Positions 23,563 through 36,269 of a stretch of DNA of 64,000 nucleotides are shown piece by piece; position 1 is the first letter of the stretch, and each line of letters opens with the position of its first letter. Origin of the DNA: Copromyces sp. CBS 386.78. Taxonomy: Eukaryota; Ascomycota; Sordariomycetes; Sordariales; Sordariaceae. Location of the stretch: positions 337,098 to 401,097 of the forward strand of contig MU839113.1 in the NCBI GenBank assembly GCA_030685235.1. The letters run 5' to 3'. The position numbers were made by a program, and so were the translations under genes. Under the pieces are notes generated by a model, which did not search any database, was not told the origin of the DNA, and saw only the letters and a list, made by a program, of their open reading frames with translations.

Positions 23563-25623
23563 TCAGTAGAGTAGATCGATCCATGAAGGACTGCAGCAGG
23601 TGTGTTCAAACACGACAGAATCCAACCAATGGTTAACTCCTCCGGCTTTTGGGGAGCGATAGGCCGCTTCGAAACGGACTTTTTCCTTGAACCCAAAGTT
23701 GGTTTCGAGGAGGTTCTTCACCCACGCTATATCGCCGTCCTGGTTTTCTTGTGCCTCCCAGACTCCGTTGTTGACGCTAAATTCGGTCTTGACAAGATAC
23801 TGCAGGTAAATCTTGAAGGTATAGCGCTCATGTTGGCAGGGAGCCGCGTAGGCAGGGTTGCGTGAAGGATCCCAGAAGTCGCACATGTCCTTTGACTTCG
23901 CGGTGAGTGAGACTGAGGCGAGGAGCCTATCAAGGAGTGCAGATCCAATCTTCTTGCGTCTCCAAGAAGTATGGACATACACGTGGGCCTCAACAGTGGC
24001 CCTGCTAGTGCCTGTGTTACTGCCAGCCAAACCGGGCTTCCAAACCGAGAGGTATGCGAATCCAAGAACCACGCCTTCTTTGAAATCGGGAGGAATGGCC
24101 TTCTGCTGTGGCTGACTCGATTCGAATCTAATTCCATCTTTCAAAGCGTCCACTCTAGCCGAGCCGCTAACGGCAACGATGAAGGGATATTCATGCCCAT
24201 GGGTGTCGGTAAGGATTTTCTCAAAGTCCGATGCTCCCAAAGGTGCAGAATCAAGCTTCTGGATGGCTTCACTGTTGTAGATGGATGCCACTGCCTCCAT
24301 GTCCGAAGCTTCAGCAGGGCGCAAATGACATGGTACTTGGGGTACATTCAAGTCTGCGATGTTCACTTGAACTCCCGGTGGCTGGCGGCCCCATGGTGGA
24401 ACCTCTCCTCGATTAAAACGGTCACCTCTTGGGCGAGCGAGTTTTCGTTTGCGCAGTATCTCCGATGACCAGTTCATCTGGCGCCATTTGAGCTCCGGGT
24501 CCTGTGCCTCAGTAGCTCGAGTCTCAGGGTGACTGAGAGGTGCGAGAAAGCATCCCGTCTCTGGGTTGATGTCACAGTTAAAGTGATTACGCCTGGATTT
24601 GAAAGATGCCCTCGCGTCGACATCTATGTTCAGGATCCATGCTTCCACCAGGCCTTTGTTGTACTCTTCAGTTTGAAGGCCTATATCGTAGTTCCGGTAT
24701 TCGTAAAAGTGACCGAACCGTATTCTGGGGTCGCCCATTTCATCGTTGAAGCGGTACATGGGGACTTCGACGCCAATCTCGTTGCGAATGTCATGGGTCA
24801 TCTTTGAATTGACTTGCTCGATTTCTTCATGATCATCGCTGAAATTAAACTCAGAGACGGAGAGGGGGCTCCGTTGCGAGCCTGGGTAGTCATACCGGCG
24901 GACAGGAAGTTCATGCTCCATGTAATCAGCAGGCGCCGGCGGGGGTCGATGGTCTTGTGGTAACCTCGTCCACCAAAGTGGCTGAGCCCCATGCCCTCTT
25001 TTCTCTGTTGCCCGGGGTTTCTTCTCGGCTGCCCAGGGCTTCTTCTCTGCTTGCCATAGTTTCTTCTCTGTCTGCCATGGTTTCCTTTCTGCTGCCCAGG
25101 GGTTTTCTGACGGGTTACCCTGATGAATGACGGCTTGATCACCCTTCAGATTGTGTGGGCAGGTATTCGAGTTCTGGTTTCTGGAGCCAACCGGCTCATC
25201 GGCTTCCGTAGCTTGTGGGCCCCATCCTGTCTGGGAAACACTTTCCCATGGTGACTCTTTGGAGCTGTCCGCCTGAGAAGTCTTTCCCCATGCAGATCCC
25301 TTGGGTCCGTCTGGGCTTGAAGGAACATCGGCCTGCCCCTTTGGCTGCTGCTGTACGCTTTGTACTGGAGTGGCGGAAGCTTTTGTTTTGCTGAGGTCCA
25401 CAACTTTGCCGGTAGGGTCTTTAATGACAATGCGTCCGCCTTGGTGACGGTGCCAAAGGTGAGGAGGAATTCCCGGGACTGGCTTAATCTTTGGCCTACT
25501 GAGATTTTGGATGATAGCTAAGGGGATTTCGCCTCTGCTTCGGGCACCTGAGTCAACCCGCTTTCCGGAATCGACTCCTTGCTTGGAGGGAGCCTCGGGG
25601 TTGTCTTGTTTTCCGGCAGTCAT
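23563..25623 (-). CDS. Large GNAT-fold N-acetyltransferase-like protein
   Basis: Single coding exon, 686 aa, ATG at 25623. The C-terminal ~250 residues resemble GNAT acetyltransferases of the phosphinothricin-acetyltransferase type: LRPAEASDMEAVASIYN opens the domain (about 431) and VYVHTSWRRKKIGSALLDRLL (from about 551) is the acetyl-CoA-binding motif A. Two insertions break the usual compact domain, including a His/Cys-bearing loop before the last strands. The N-terminal ~430 residues are disordered, with a tandem run of short KPW.AEK-type repeats at about 171-208. Substrate unknown. The frame continues upstream without ATG, and a candidate 5' UTR intron (25634-25695, branch CTAAC) would remove that part. 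Confidence 0.75.
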   Translation of the reverse strand: MTAGKQDNPEAPSKQGVDSGKRVDSGARSRGEIPLAIIQNLSRPKIKPVPGIPPHLWHRHQGGRIVIKDPTGKVVDLSKTKASATPVQSVQQQPKGQADVPSSPDGPKGSAWGKTSQADSSKESPWESVSQTGWGPQATEADEPVGSRNQNSNTCPHNLKGDQAVIHQGNPSENPWAAERKPWQTEKKLWQAEKKPWAAEKKPRATEKRGHGAQPLWWTRLPQDHRPPPAPADYMEHELPVRRYDYPGSQRSPLSVSEFNFSDDHEEIEQVNSKMTHDIRNEIGVEVPMYRFNDEMGDPRIRFGHFYEYRNYDIGLQTEEYNKGLVEAWILNIDVDARASFKSRRNHFNCDINPETGCFLAPLSHPETRATEAQDPELKWRQMNWSSEILRKRKLARPRGDRFNRGEVPPWGRQPPGVQVNIADLNVPQVPCHLRPAEASDMEAVASIYNSEAIQKLDSAPLGASDFEKILTDTHGHEYPFIVAVSGSARVDALKDGIRFESSQPQQKAIPPDFKEGVVLGFAYLSVWKPGLAGSNTGTSRATVEAHVYVHTSWRRKKIGSALLDRLLASVSLTAKSKDMCDFWDPSRNPAYAAPCQHERYTFKIYLQYLVKTEFSVNNGVWEAQENQDGDIAWVKNLLETNFGFKEKVRFEAAYRSPKAGGVNHWLDSVVFEHTCCSPSWIDLLY

Positions 25624-27365
25624 TTTCAAGGACCTGAACAAACGGTGAAACATGGTTAGTATTTGATTATCAGGTGTAGTACTGCGAATGCTCACCTTGT
25701 TAGGCGTTGAGAGGTTGATTGTCGCCGCGATAAGGTTTCAGAAGGTCGCAAAAGCTGCTTGGTTCGGCGATCGAACAAGACCAGAAATGCAGATGGGTGA
25801 TATATACTTGGGTGCAGGGCAGGAGAAGTAGCAGGTGATGGGCGCCTGTTCGAGGCGGAATACTGTCGTGAATTGGCGAGATGCCGTTGGTAAGCAGGTG
25901 ATGTTGAATCGTCGTCGACTCGCAGTTTTTAGTATTTCTGCCGTAGGTCGCACTGCTTTCGACAGTCGACTAGCTCGTGTAGGTGCCTCTAACGGGCACT
26001 GGGTGGTGAGTAAACTTCCGGTCGCAGATCCTTGGTGTGAGGTCAGTTGGATTGGAACAACGTGTTGGAAGAGGCGAAGAGTATGATAATTCGGAGAAGG
26101 AAGGGGAAGCGATAATTGCTTGTCGCACTCAGTCGGAGTCGAATGATGATGGAAGCCAATGGTTGCGCTCTGCAGCTCTGGGTAAAGAATCTCGTCGCAG
26201 ATTCAAGAAGACGGTGGGATTCAAGAGCGTTGAGAGAGGAAAGTGGAATGGTTTGGGAGAGGCGGGTGTTGCGAGAAAGAGAAAGCAGGAGCAAGCGGCT
26301 GCAAGACTGCCCTTTTAAGGCGGGATTGAGCAGTAGTTGCGCGGTGGGGAATCGAAGGTTAAAGGATGGGATAGCAAGTGAAGTGCACCTCAAACAAAGT
26401 GACTGGCAGCTGCGACGACCAGAACGTGACTCACTTGAGGTCTGGCGGGCGGTGTGCATCTTCCTTCTAGTGAAGTGAAATGTGGTGGAAGGTTGGCGGA
26501 AACCGGAAGGCGTCTCTCTGAAGATCCAGGTTCAGCTGCAATTCGAACCCAATCGTGTTGACCACAGGCCTGAGAAAAGGAAGTAAAAGGGTGCATTGAT
26601 TCGGCCTCCAAGGTTAGTAACCAAACGAACCGTCTCTCATCCAACCTTTGGACTTCAAAGGCCAACCCAGCTCAATGGAACTGGGGAAGAGTGATGACAA
26701 CATGAGTGTTTGCGTAAGTTGAGAGGCTTGACTCGAGGTTAGCAGCACCTTCCAAGTCTGGTCAGCCGCGTCGTGTGTGTGTTTTCCATATGATGGAACT
26801 CCGTCATTCCGCACGAATTGAACACTTGCTTGTGGTTGATGCATTTGATGCTGGGCTCTTGCCTCAACGTCCACCATGAAAAGGTCCAAGGAGAGGGTCG
26901 AATTTCAACACTGGTTTGATAGCGCGCCCGATGTTCGAAAGAATAAAAATATAATAGAATGAGATGCATGTCGACATTGTCTTCTTTTGGCACTTGCGAC
27001 GCCGTTGCGCGTGTCGAATCAGAGTGTCTTCAGGTTGGTTGAAGTGTTGACGTTGAAGGGTATCACGTGGCAGCAGAGATCAAGTACCCGCGTAAATAGA
27101 ATGCACGAATCTAATTGGATCAGCAGAAGACCGGAAAGGTGGGGACGGGAAGCATGCAACAGCAAGGGCAGCCGATGTTCATGTCCATCACCTGGAATAT
27201 CAACGGCCAGGCAGCCAGTACGATCAGATTCGTAGAATTGACAATACCCGATCAAGTTGATCTTTGTCTGCCATTTCCGGCTTATCGTTACAATTCCGCA
27301 CGAAAGGGCCGTGTAATGAGCCCGCCCGCTGTTTGAATTTAGCACTTTCTGACCCCGCCAACAAG
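25624..27365. promoter_or_regulatory. Divergent promoter region between the GNAT-like gene and ARL2
   Basis: 1742 bp with starts of genes on both sides. The minus-strand leader includes a probable 62 nt 5' UTR intron (25634-25695: GTGAGC donor, CTAAC branch, CAG acceptor). Several 75-140 codon open frames on both strands (for example 26043-26459 minus) overlap each other and show no domain, so I do not annotate them. A small unrecognised gene cannot be excluded. Confidence 0.45.
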
Positions 27366-28191
27366 ATGCTGTCGATCCTAAGAAAAGCGAAGCTCAAGGA
27401 CAAGGAGCTTCGCATCCTCATGCTGTAAGTGATGGCTTGCGTGCTTCCTGCCCGATTGTAAGATGTGCAGTTGCTGACAAGTACGTACTCATGCAGAGGC
27501 CTTGACAATGCGGGCAAGACGACCATTGTCAAGAAAATCATGAATGAAGATGTGAATACCGTCAGCCCAACACTCGGCTTCATCATCAAGACCATCGACT
27601 ATGAGGGCTACAAGCTCAACATCTGTAAGGCACCTGTGTGTCCATGAGCGTATGGTTGGGATGTGCTCTTCCAGTCAGGTTCTAACCACCATGTTCATAG
27701 GGGATGTTGGCGGGCAAAAAACATTGCGGTCGTACTGGAGGAATTACTTTGAAAAGACGGATGCGTTGATCTGGGTCGTTGATGCCACGGATAGGCTGCG
27801 CATCCAGGATTGCAAAGAAGAACTCCACGGTCTGCTCCAGGAAGAGGTGAGTAATCTCCGCCCAAATATGTCTTGTACTCCATTCTTGCAATTTCGACCA
27901 CATGCTGACCCATACGTCCACACCCAGCGACTATCGGGAGCGAGCTTGCTTGTGTTTGCCAACAAGACGGATGTAAGGGGGTGCATGACTGGAGACGAGC
28001 TGCGTGAAGTGAGTATATCTTCTATTGATTGCGAAGGAAGTGATGCTGATTTGTTTTAGGCTTTGCAACTCGATGAAATCAGAACCCATAAGTGGAATAT
28101 TCTGAGGTGTAGTGCCATGACTGGAGAGAACCTCAAGGAGGGCTTGGCGTGGGTGGTTGAAGATGCAAAGGCTCGCCTTTTCCTGTACTGA
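27366..28191 (+). CDS. arl2: ADP-ribosylation factor-like GTPase ARL2
   Basis: Five exons, 27366-27424, 27497-27624, 27701-27846, 27928-28008, 28060-28191, give 181 aa, normal for ARL2. In other eukaryotes ARL2 acts with cofactor D in tubulin folding and is needed for microtubule integrity. Visible motifs: G1 GLDNAGKT (21-28), switch I SPTLGF, G3 WDVGGQ (63-68), the ARL2-like [19 protein letters not shown] stretch, and G4 NKTD (123-126), with SAM at G5. The N-terminus (MLSILRKAK) lacks a Gly-2 for myristoylation, as expected for ARL2 rather than ARF1. Confidence 0.95.
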
Positions 28192-29451
28192 AACCAAGAG
28201 TGGTTGGAATGATGGCCCGCAAGGCACGGGCCGTATCCGAGATGTAACACGATGTTTGGGTTTGAGATACGAGACGATACAAGCGTAAAAACAGTCGGGA
28301 GATCTGTCGAGAGATCTGTCGAGCAGCGGTCAGTATTCAGGGGAAGCGAGCCTCCCTTTTAATCCCCTTGGAGGCTCCGCGTCTTCCAGCAGGAGAGGCA
28401 TCTGATCAAGGGTGGAGCACGCAAACAATGAGCGGTGATGACCACAAGGAGAAGTGGATGGAGACAAGACAGAGCTAAACAAGATGGTACCTGTCGATGA
28501 AGGGATCGTGATAGACGTTGTTGTTGTATTACTGTACAGTCCCCAACGGCTGACGAGAGACTCAAATACGACGTAGAGAGCTCTTGCATGGCAACGTGTT
28601 TCAAGGAAGTGATTGATGAAATAAAACGTGGGGGGCGGCTGACCGGTAGCGCCTTGCTCGTGTTGATGAGACATTGGGTTGACAAGGACGAGGGCATTTT
28701 GGACTCGCGAAAATCAAGGTTCCGGCATCTTGGGCTGAGCTTGGCAGCAGAGGGCAGGGCAGCCCTGTCGCCGGCTGCTGCTCGCTGAAACGATGCGCTG
28801 TTGCAGCTGGAGGCCGCGTGAAAGTGTGCCCCGCTCCCGTCGCTGTGAATCCTGGCTTTCGTGCCTTGCGTGCATCCTGGGAATAGCCGCCCAAGATTTG
28901 TCCCTCTGCCCTCATAAAGTTACAGCTCCGCCTTCAGGATAGACGGCCATTCAGCAGGTGATTGATTGTTCATTGTACACTGCATACCTATTTCGTGTTG
29001 ACATCAAGCAATCTGAACTGACGGCCGTCATTTCTGACCGTGTTGCCCGTGACATCCCTCCTCCATCCCTTTTTCTTCTTCCACACCTCCTTCGGCCGCC
29101 CATCTCACCCCCTCCTTCCCCCCTCCCCCTTTCGTATCCTTCCGCTTCTTTTCGGCTCCCTTCCGGCGGCGCCCCCTTTCGTTCGTTCGCTCGTTCGTCC
29201 GTACCGCTCGGCTCCCGCGCACCTCAGATACCTAGCGACAGACTGCACGCGGCAGCAACCACGCACTGTCAAGCAGTGTCGCCCCGTCCCCGTCTCAGTA
29301 CTTGACGGTTCCGCTCCTTATCCATCTGCAATCCTACGCACCGGCTCAGATGTGCTGGTGCTGCTGGGAGTGATCTGTGTTCTTTTAATAACTTCCACTT
29401 GTTTATAATTAATACTTGGGCCTTGTACCCCGGAGGTTTCCAGGAACCAAC
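28192..29451. other. Intergenic between ARL2 and the gelsolin-domain gene
   Basis: 1260 bp with scattered chance frames. The last ~400 bp before 29452 are C/T-rich (CCTCCTTCC-type runs near 29050-29170), consistent with a Neurospora promoter and leader. No RNA gene recognised. Confidence 0.5.
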
Positions 29452-32400
29452 ATGTCTGACGAGGTTTCCGACTTTTTGCGCTCCGTCGAGCTGTTGAAGG
29501 GAAGACGCGAGGAAGAAGACGAGGCACGCTCGCGAGAGCTGGAACAAAGGATAATACAGGAAAAGGCTGAGCGGCAAGCAAGGCGACTAGGTGTGTTTTT
29601 CTATCTACTCTATTATTCCATTCCTACAACTCCTTGTTTTGCTCTCTTCATGTCCTAAGTAGGCGGAGGAGGCTTGCGGATAAGGTCAGGAGGTTCATGT
29701 TGTACGTACACGCAACACGCAACACGCATACACGTCCAAGGGGCTGGTTGACCGTTGCCCAATGTTCGGTGCGGTCTTGTTGTTCTTGTTGTTGTTGTTG
29801 ATCGATAACAAGATGGTCCAAATTACGGGGCCAACGGGTGACCACATAGGAACGAATATGCAAAGAGAATGCGAGGCTTGACTCTTGACTGATGAGGTCT
29901 GACTTATTTTTCGTCCCATGTTCACAGAGCGCGCAAGGTCCATCTCCCCTCAGAAATCGTCTCCGGCAAACACCCCCACCGGCCACAACCACCACAACCG
30001 CGCAAGCATTGCCAGCATTGCCAGCATTGCCAGCACCATTCTGCCCCCCGATGGCGTAGACCTTTCCTCGCCCTCGCCCTCGCCCGCACACGAAACTACT
30101 GGAAGCCCCCGAGCGCGTTCTGTCCAACTATCCGACACAGCCATGGAGCCACTGTCGCTGGCCTCGCCCACAAAGGAGAACGAGTCGCCCGCGTCGCCAT
30201 CGCCCTTGGACTCGTCCGAACCAAGCAAGCGATCCAGCCAGATCCTCACCTCTCCTTCGGCTGCCATGCCCTCTGCCCGCCCCCTCTCCTGGCAGAGGCG
30301 CCCTACATCCCAAGCTTCCGAACGACCCAAGACTCGACCGCTCTCGGTTTTCGCTGCTGAGAATGCGGCCGCCACTCGGGCAAACGCTGCCATTACCTCT
30401 CCTACAGAGGAACAACCGCCACAATCACAGACAGAAGACCTCCCTTCGCGGGACTCGATTGCCCAGTCTTTGGCTGGCAAGGACCCCTCTTGGTTCAAGC
30501 AAACTGCCGACCGCGGCCAAGGTTCTGCTGCATACAAAAAGTCACAGGTGGAGGATGAGGATACCGTCGACCCCTTCGTGTCGCGCACCCAGCTTCCCGG
30601 CATGGTTCAGGACGCCAATGCTCCTGCAGACCCAGAGACGACGCCCTCCCGCCAGAGCCTGCTCAACTCTCCCCTCATTACCAGCGCACCGCGTCTGGAC
30701 CCTCCCACTGGAGATGCCACCCACGACGAGCCTGAACCGCCTTCCAATCGCCTGTCGATGATGTCTCCCAACAGCCGTTCCTCGCCTGCCACTCCAAGAT
30801 CCGGCTCTCCTACCAAGGGCTTGGGTGGGTTCGTGCAGAGTGCCATGATGAAGCGCTCCGATAGTGTTAAGCGGTGGAGCGTGAGCTCGCCAGGCCTAGC
30901 GCGTACCGAGCCAACTGCGTCGAATCGCAACAGTATCTTGGGAACTCAACTAGGCAGTCCCACCAAGCCGGAAACTCAGCCAGATGCTACGACACAGGAC
31001 GATTCTACCTCTAGGCCGGCATCAGGGCCAGCTTCGAGACCCATCTCGAGCCACGGAGAAGATAGACCAGTCACTCCCGCTCCGCTTACAATCAACCCAC
31101 AACTGGCTGCGGCCGAGACCAAGGAGGCTGTCACAGAAGGCGGAGAGGATGAGAATACATCGGCACCCGTCAGTCCCTCAAAGACGATGGATCCCCGGAG
31201 ATGGAGCCCTTCCAAGTCGTCGAGCTGGCTTGAGGCTGCTCTAAACAAGCCCGAGTCACCAAAGACCAAGCCTGCCCCCAACGCCAACCAGCCGGCCTGG
31301 ATGGTCGAGTTGAACAAGGCCAAGGCACAAAAGACCGGTAACACCAGCGTTGACCTCTCACGTAGCGCCTCGGTGCCTCTTAGAAAGACCGAGGTCAAGA
31401 CGGGTGGTCTTATGCGGACTGCCCCGGCTGGCTCAGGTCTCAAATCGTCCACTGGTCTGAGCATCTCCACTAGTGCGCCCGCAGAGAAGCCCACGCCGAT
31501 CAGCCAGCGTAACGACCTTGTCAGCCCTCTCTTGAGGAGGGGGAGCGAAGATCCGGCATCTTTGGTGGCAAAGACACCCACCACCGAAGAGGCCACTACC
31601 CCCGTTTTGAAGGATTTCCGGGCGAACTTGAAGTCGCGTGCACGACCCTCTTCCGGTGCAGGCGCCGAGGGTGAGGTGGATGAGCTTCAGAATGTCTTTG
31701 GTAAACTTCGGAGGGCCAAGACCGAGAAATGGGTGGCTCCTGACCCACTCAAGGACAACATTCTACGAGGAAAGTCTCTGCTTAATCGTACCGGAGGTCC
31801 CATGAGGAGCGAACGGAAAGATGAGCTCAAGGAGGCCATTCTCAAGAAGAAGGAGGAGTTCGAGAAGGTCAAGCAGGAGGGCCAATCACCCACCAAAATC
31901 GCCAGCCCTGTCGTTAGCGAGAAGACAATCCCCGAGGCGCTTGCCAGGAGACTGGAACTCGGTCGCTCTGGAAGCTTTTCCTCCAAGTCGGTCGATCTCC
32001 CAAGCTCTGCTTCTTCGGTCATGTCGCCGAGTGTAGCTTCTCCAGCCTCCATCCTGGACTTTGACAAGACTGGCCTTTTAACTCCCAAGAGGCGAGAACT
32101 TACTGACATTGCAGCTCAGATAGCACCAAAGCCTACCACTAGCCTGAACAAGGAAGTTTCTGCTACAAGCGAGGTGCAATCCACAACGCCCAAAGCAGTC
32201 AATGTTCCAGGACGCCTGAGCAAGGTGGGCGGCTTAGCCGACAGGTTCAACCCTGCCTTGGCGGGAATATTGGCCAAAGGCCCTCCGGCAGCGGCTTCAG
32301 GGGCTAGTAAGGGATCCGGCGCAGCCGAAGAGGAGGCTACGCCCAAGTCTGGACCCCAGCTGACGCACTTGACAAAGAATCGTGCCCGTGGACCTAGGAG

Positions 32401-34009
32401 AAAGGCGCCGACCTCCGTTCTTAAGCCAGCTGAAGAGACCGAGGGATCACCTGTAGTAGAGTCACCGCCTGTTGCGAAGGAGGCTGTTTCTTCTCCTGTC
32501 GAGGAGAAGCAGGCCACGCCGACTATGCCAAAGCCAGAGTTCATCACTCGCGTTGATTCTAGGGCGTCAGTGCAAGGCCGCAGGCATTCACGCTCTGGCA
32601 GTGTCGCCGACCTCGTCAACTCTTTCAAGACAAAAGTGGCGGAAGAGCCTAAGCCAGCTGAGCAGCCCAACACTGCTGATCTTCCCTCCCGTTCACCTAC
32701 CAAGATCACTCGCGGCCGTTCAGCTACGAAGGTTCTGGAGCAAGCTACCGTGTTCGCTGCCCTGAATCAGCAGCCTTCAGAACCCGCTGAGCCCAAGAGC
32801 GAGGTGGCTTCTGCGTCGCCTGTTCGCCCGGCTCTGGGTCATACGCGCTCCAAGTCAAAAGTCCGCGAGCAAGCAGCTCTGTTCACGACATTGAACCGCC
32901 AGCCATCTGAAGCTACCGAACCTACCAAGGAGCCAGCTGCCCAGTCGCCTGTGCGGCCGGCGCTCGGCCATACCCGCTCCAAGTCCAAGGTACAGGAGCA
33001 GGCTGCTGCTTTTGTCAACAAGATGAAGGCGGAGCCCAGTGAGCGTAGTGCTGAGACCTCGCCAGTTCGACCTGCGATGGGACATACTCGTTCGAAATCC
33101 AAGGTCCATGAGCAGATTGCTGCTTTGGCTGCGGCCAGCCAAAAGCCCTCTGAGGCTGCAGCGGAAGCAGCTCCCTCAACGCCTACATCTATCAGGGGAC
33201 GGTCTCGCGCAAAGTCAGTTGTTCAAGAGAAACTGGCTGCCCTTGCCACAGCCGACCAGCAAATGAAACCTGCGGAGCCTGAGGTGGACATGGCTGCTCA
33301 GTCCTCCCCAAGAAAGCTTGATATGAAGAGAATGTCTAGGTTCCTTGATGAACAGACCCAGCCGATCCTGAATCCCGACACCGAAAAGACTTCACGGCCT
33401 TCTTCCCCTGTTAAACAACGGGCTCTCCCCGATTTTCCTCGGACTTCGTCAACGAAGGACGTCTCGCCGGTAAAAGACACCAAGGTCGACTCGGAACCAG
33501 TCGTGTCCGTCAAGGCTGGCTCTGCGCTATTTGGAGGCGGTGCTAACGTGGGTCTACCTCAAGTAACTACGAAACCTACATCGCCTCCCCCGACCGAGCC
33601 GGCTGCCACTACCACCACCTCTCCTACCACCACCTCTCCCCTTCCTCGTGGTCTCATCAAGACGCCAACTCCCGAGCCTGGAACGGAGCTACCGCCAAGG
33701 CTGCCTCTTATGTCGAGTCCCTCCTTCACCTCATCCCGTAGACCTTCCGTACCTGAAAAGGCCCCTTCCCCAGAGCCCCAGCCTGAGCCAGAGGTGCTGT
33801 CCCCGCCGCCGCCAAAGGTCCCTCCCAAGGGTGCTAGGCCGTTGCCCGCAACCCCAGAGGCCGAGGCCCCGCCTGTGCCCCGTAAGGACAGCATCCCGCT
33901 TCCTTTTCTCCCCAAGTTCGACTTTCAGGGACAGCCTCAGGGACAGCCCCAGCAACAACCTCCTCAACAGCCTCAGCAGCAACCCCAGCAGCAATTTCAG
34001 CAGCAATCT

Positions 34010-34046
<37 letters not shown>

Positions 34047-35611
34047 CACCCCCACACCAGCAAACTCAGCAACCACCACGCGGTCTTAGACATACAAGGT
34101 CGGCATCAAAGTACGGTTCAGATGCCCAGGCACTGCTGAGTGACTTCTTTGGCACTGAGCGTCCTCGCCGTCGCTACATGGCCGACGCCGCCGACGTGAT
34201 CATGCGGCGGCCAAACCCTGGCTTCCGCATTCAAACCCAGCGTGCCCAGCTTTACCAGTTCGCCGCCGATGGCAAGAAGCTGCCCGTTCCCGCCCACCGC
34301 GAACGTATCCTCTTTGAGCGAGAGATGTACCTTTGCACGCATACATTCACCAACGAATCGGGCAAGAAGGTGAGCGAGGTGTACTTCTGGGTTGGTGACG
34401 AGGTTCCCGAAGCAGCCATGGACGACGCCCTTTTGTTCGCCGCGCGCGAAGCCAGGGCGTTTGGCGGCAAGTTGGTCAAGATGATGCAGGGCAAGGAGAC
34501 CAGCGAGTTCATGCAAGCACTGGGCGGCATCGTCATCATTCGTCGCGGTTCTAGCAATAAGTTTGACTCGCTCGCGCAAACCATGTTCTGTGGCAGACGC
34601 TTCCTTGGACAGGTGGCGTTTGATGAGGTAGACTTTGCACCTTCGAGCCTGTGCTCTGGTTTCCCCTACTTGATCACCCAGCAGGGCAAGTGCCACTTGT
34701 GGAAGGGCAAGGGGTCGGATGTGGATGAGCTTGGCTGTGCTAGGCTCGTTGGTATGGACTTGAGCCTGATGGGCGAGCTGGAAGAGATTGAGGAAGGATC
34801 CGAGCCGGAGAGCTTTTGGAAGGATATCTTTGGTGGTGAGGGTCCGGGTGTCCGGCCAATGAGTGCCGATCATTGGAGGCTGAAGCCAAACTACGAGAAG
34901 TACTGTGGGAGACTGTTTTGTTCGAATGCCAACGCCTCTGGCAAGGATCAGGTGAGTTCAACGTATTCGTGGCTTTCTCTATTTACCCTGACAGTCCAAA
35001 AAATACGGTCCTTCCGGTATTTTTTTTTTTTTTTTTGGACTGGCAGTGTCGATAGACAAAGCCATGAGTAGGCAGGATTCTTTTTTACCGAAAGTAATAT
35101 TCACTAACGCACCAAACAGATCGTCGAGATCTCTCCTTTCAAACAAACAGACCTCCTCCCCACAAATATCTACATTCTCGACGCCTTCTTCGAAATGTAC
35201 ATCATCGTTGGCGCCCGCTCTCAGCACCAATACGCCTCCTTCCACAACGCTCTCGACTTCGCGCAGGAATACTCGATCCTTGCCGCCGGTATGGAAGACC
35301 GTCCCTTCGTCCCCATCTCCACCGTCGTGCTGGAGGGTATCCCTCGGGATCTCAAGAGCGTGTTCCGCAAGTGGTCGGACTCCCTCAGCCCCACCATTAT
35401 GAATCAATTGGGTAGCAACGTAAGTGTCAGCAGCGGCAGTCCTCCTGCTGATGTCAGAAGCCCGGGAAGTGTCAGGAGCTTCAGCAACTCTAGCATTATG
35501 AGCCAGGCCCCAGGACAAAGTGGCCAGGGTCAGCAAGGCCCAGGGTTAAGGAGAGGAAGGAGTTTGAGGATCGTGCCACTTAACCAGGCGCTCAAGGCTT
35601 TGCAAGACTAG
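29452..35611 (+). CDS. Giant DUF4045 + gelsolin-repeat actin-binding protein
   Basis: Exons 29452-29590, 29928-34951 and 35120-35611 sum to 5655 nt (1884 aa). The N-terminus is a charged coiled coil (SDFLRSVELLKGRREEEDE...) running into ERARSISPQKSSPANTP, the start of the fungal DUF4045 region. A very long Ser/Pro/Lys-rich disordered middle follows. About 970-1155 holds five imperfect ~45-residue repeats around HTRSKSKV.EQ. A glutamine tract (CAG repeats, about 33950-34050) precedes the C-terminal ~420 residues, which look like gelsolin/severin domains (YFWVGDEVPEAAMDDALLFA, GGIVIIRRG, CHLWKGKGSD). Likely an actin-filament-binding or capping factor; severing is not demonstrated. Intron 1 (337 nt) is long for this genome, so the N-terminus is less certain. 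Confidence 0.85.
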
Positions 35612-36269
35612 GAGAAGGCAGAGTCTGAGTCTAAATGTCTGTTGTGAGTTGTGAGGATCTATAGGGAGAAGTGTAATTGTATGCGTAAATTTGAAGTTGG
35701 GAAAAGGGGTCAGTTGAAAGGGTTATATCTGTTTGTTTTACTTTGTTGGAGTTTTTTTGCGAAGGAAGGAAGAACCCAAAGAGAGGAAAAAAGGAAAGCA
35801 TAAGTCGGTTTAGTTGGGTTTGGTCGGGCTGCATTGCAATGCGTAGCATACTAAAAGGCGGTTCAAAAACAAAAGAAGCGTTAGCTAGACATACACACTA
35901 CTGTATATTGGGTCACCGGGCCTGCAATAATTTACTTTGTTCAAGTCATTGAGGTTGTAAACCGAAACCGCGCTGACCTTCCATCACATGTTAGTGATAA
36001 GCTTAGCATGTCCGATAACGATAAGCCGTAGCTGCCCGTCAAACAGGACGAATCACCTCTGCATATTGGGGCACCCTGACCCACATTACTGAACGTCACC
36101 ACTGTAGCTTAACAGCAGCGGTCGCTTGCTCCAAACAACCACTTTTCCTTCGACATTCGACACCCACCCGAAGAACGCAATGTCTTTCGAGTCGTCATCG
36201 CTTGCTCGTGCCAAAATCTCAACCTAATTTCATCACCAACAACATTCATTCGGAGACAACTAATCCACA
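35612..36269. other. Intergenic between the gelsolin-domain gene and MED10
   Basis: 658 bp of ordinary composition. No gene recognised. The last 60 bp form an A/C-rich leader (CACAATGGCGCC at the start of MED10). Confidence 0.5.

Noticed and set aside
26043..26889. Overlapping frames between the GNAT-like gene and ARL2
   Set aside because: Mutually overlapping on both strands, with no domain or splice support.
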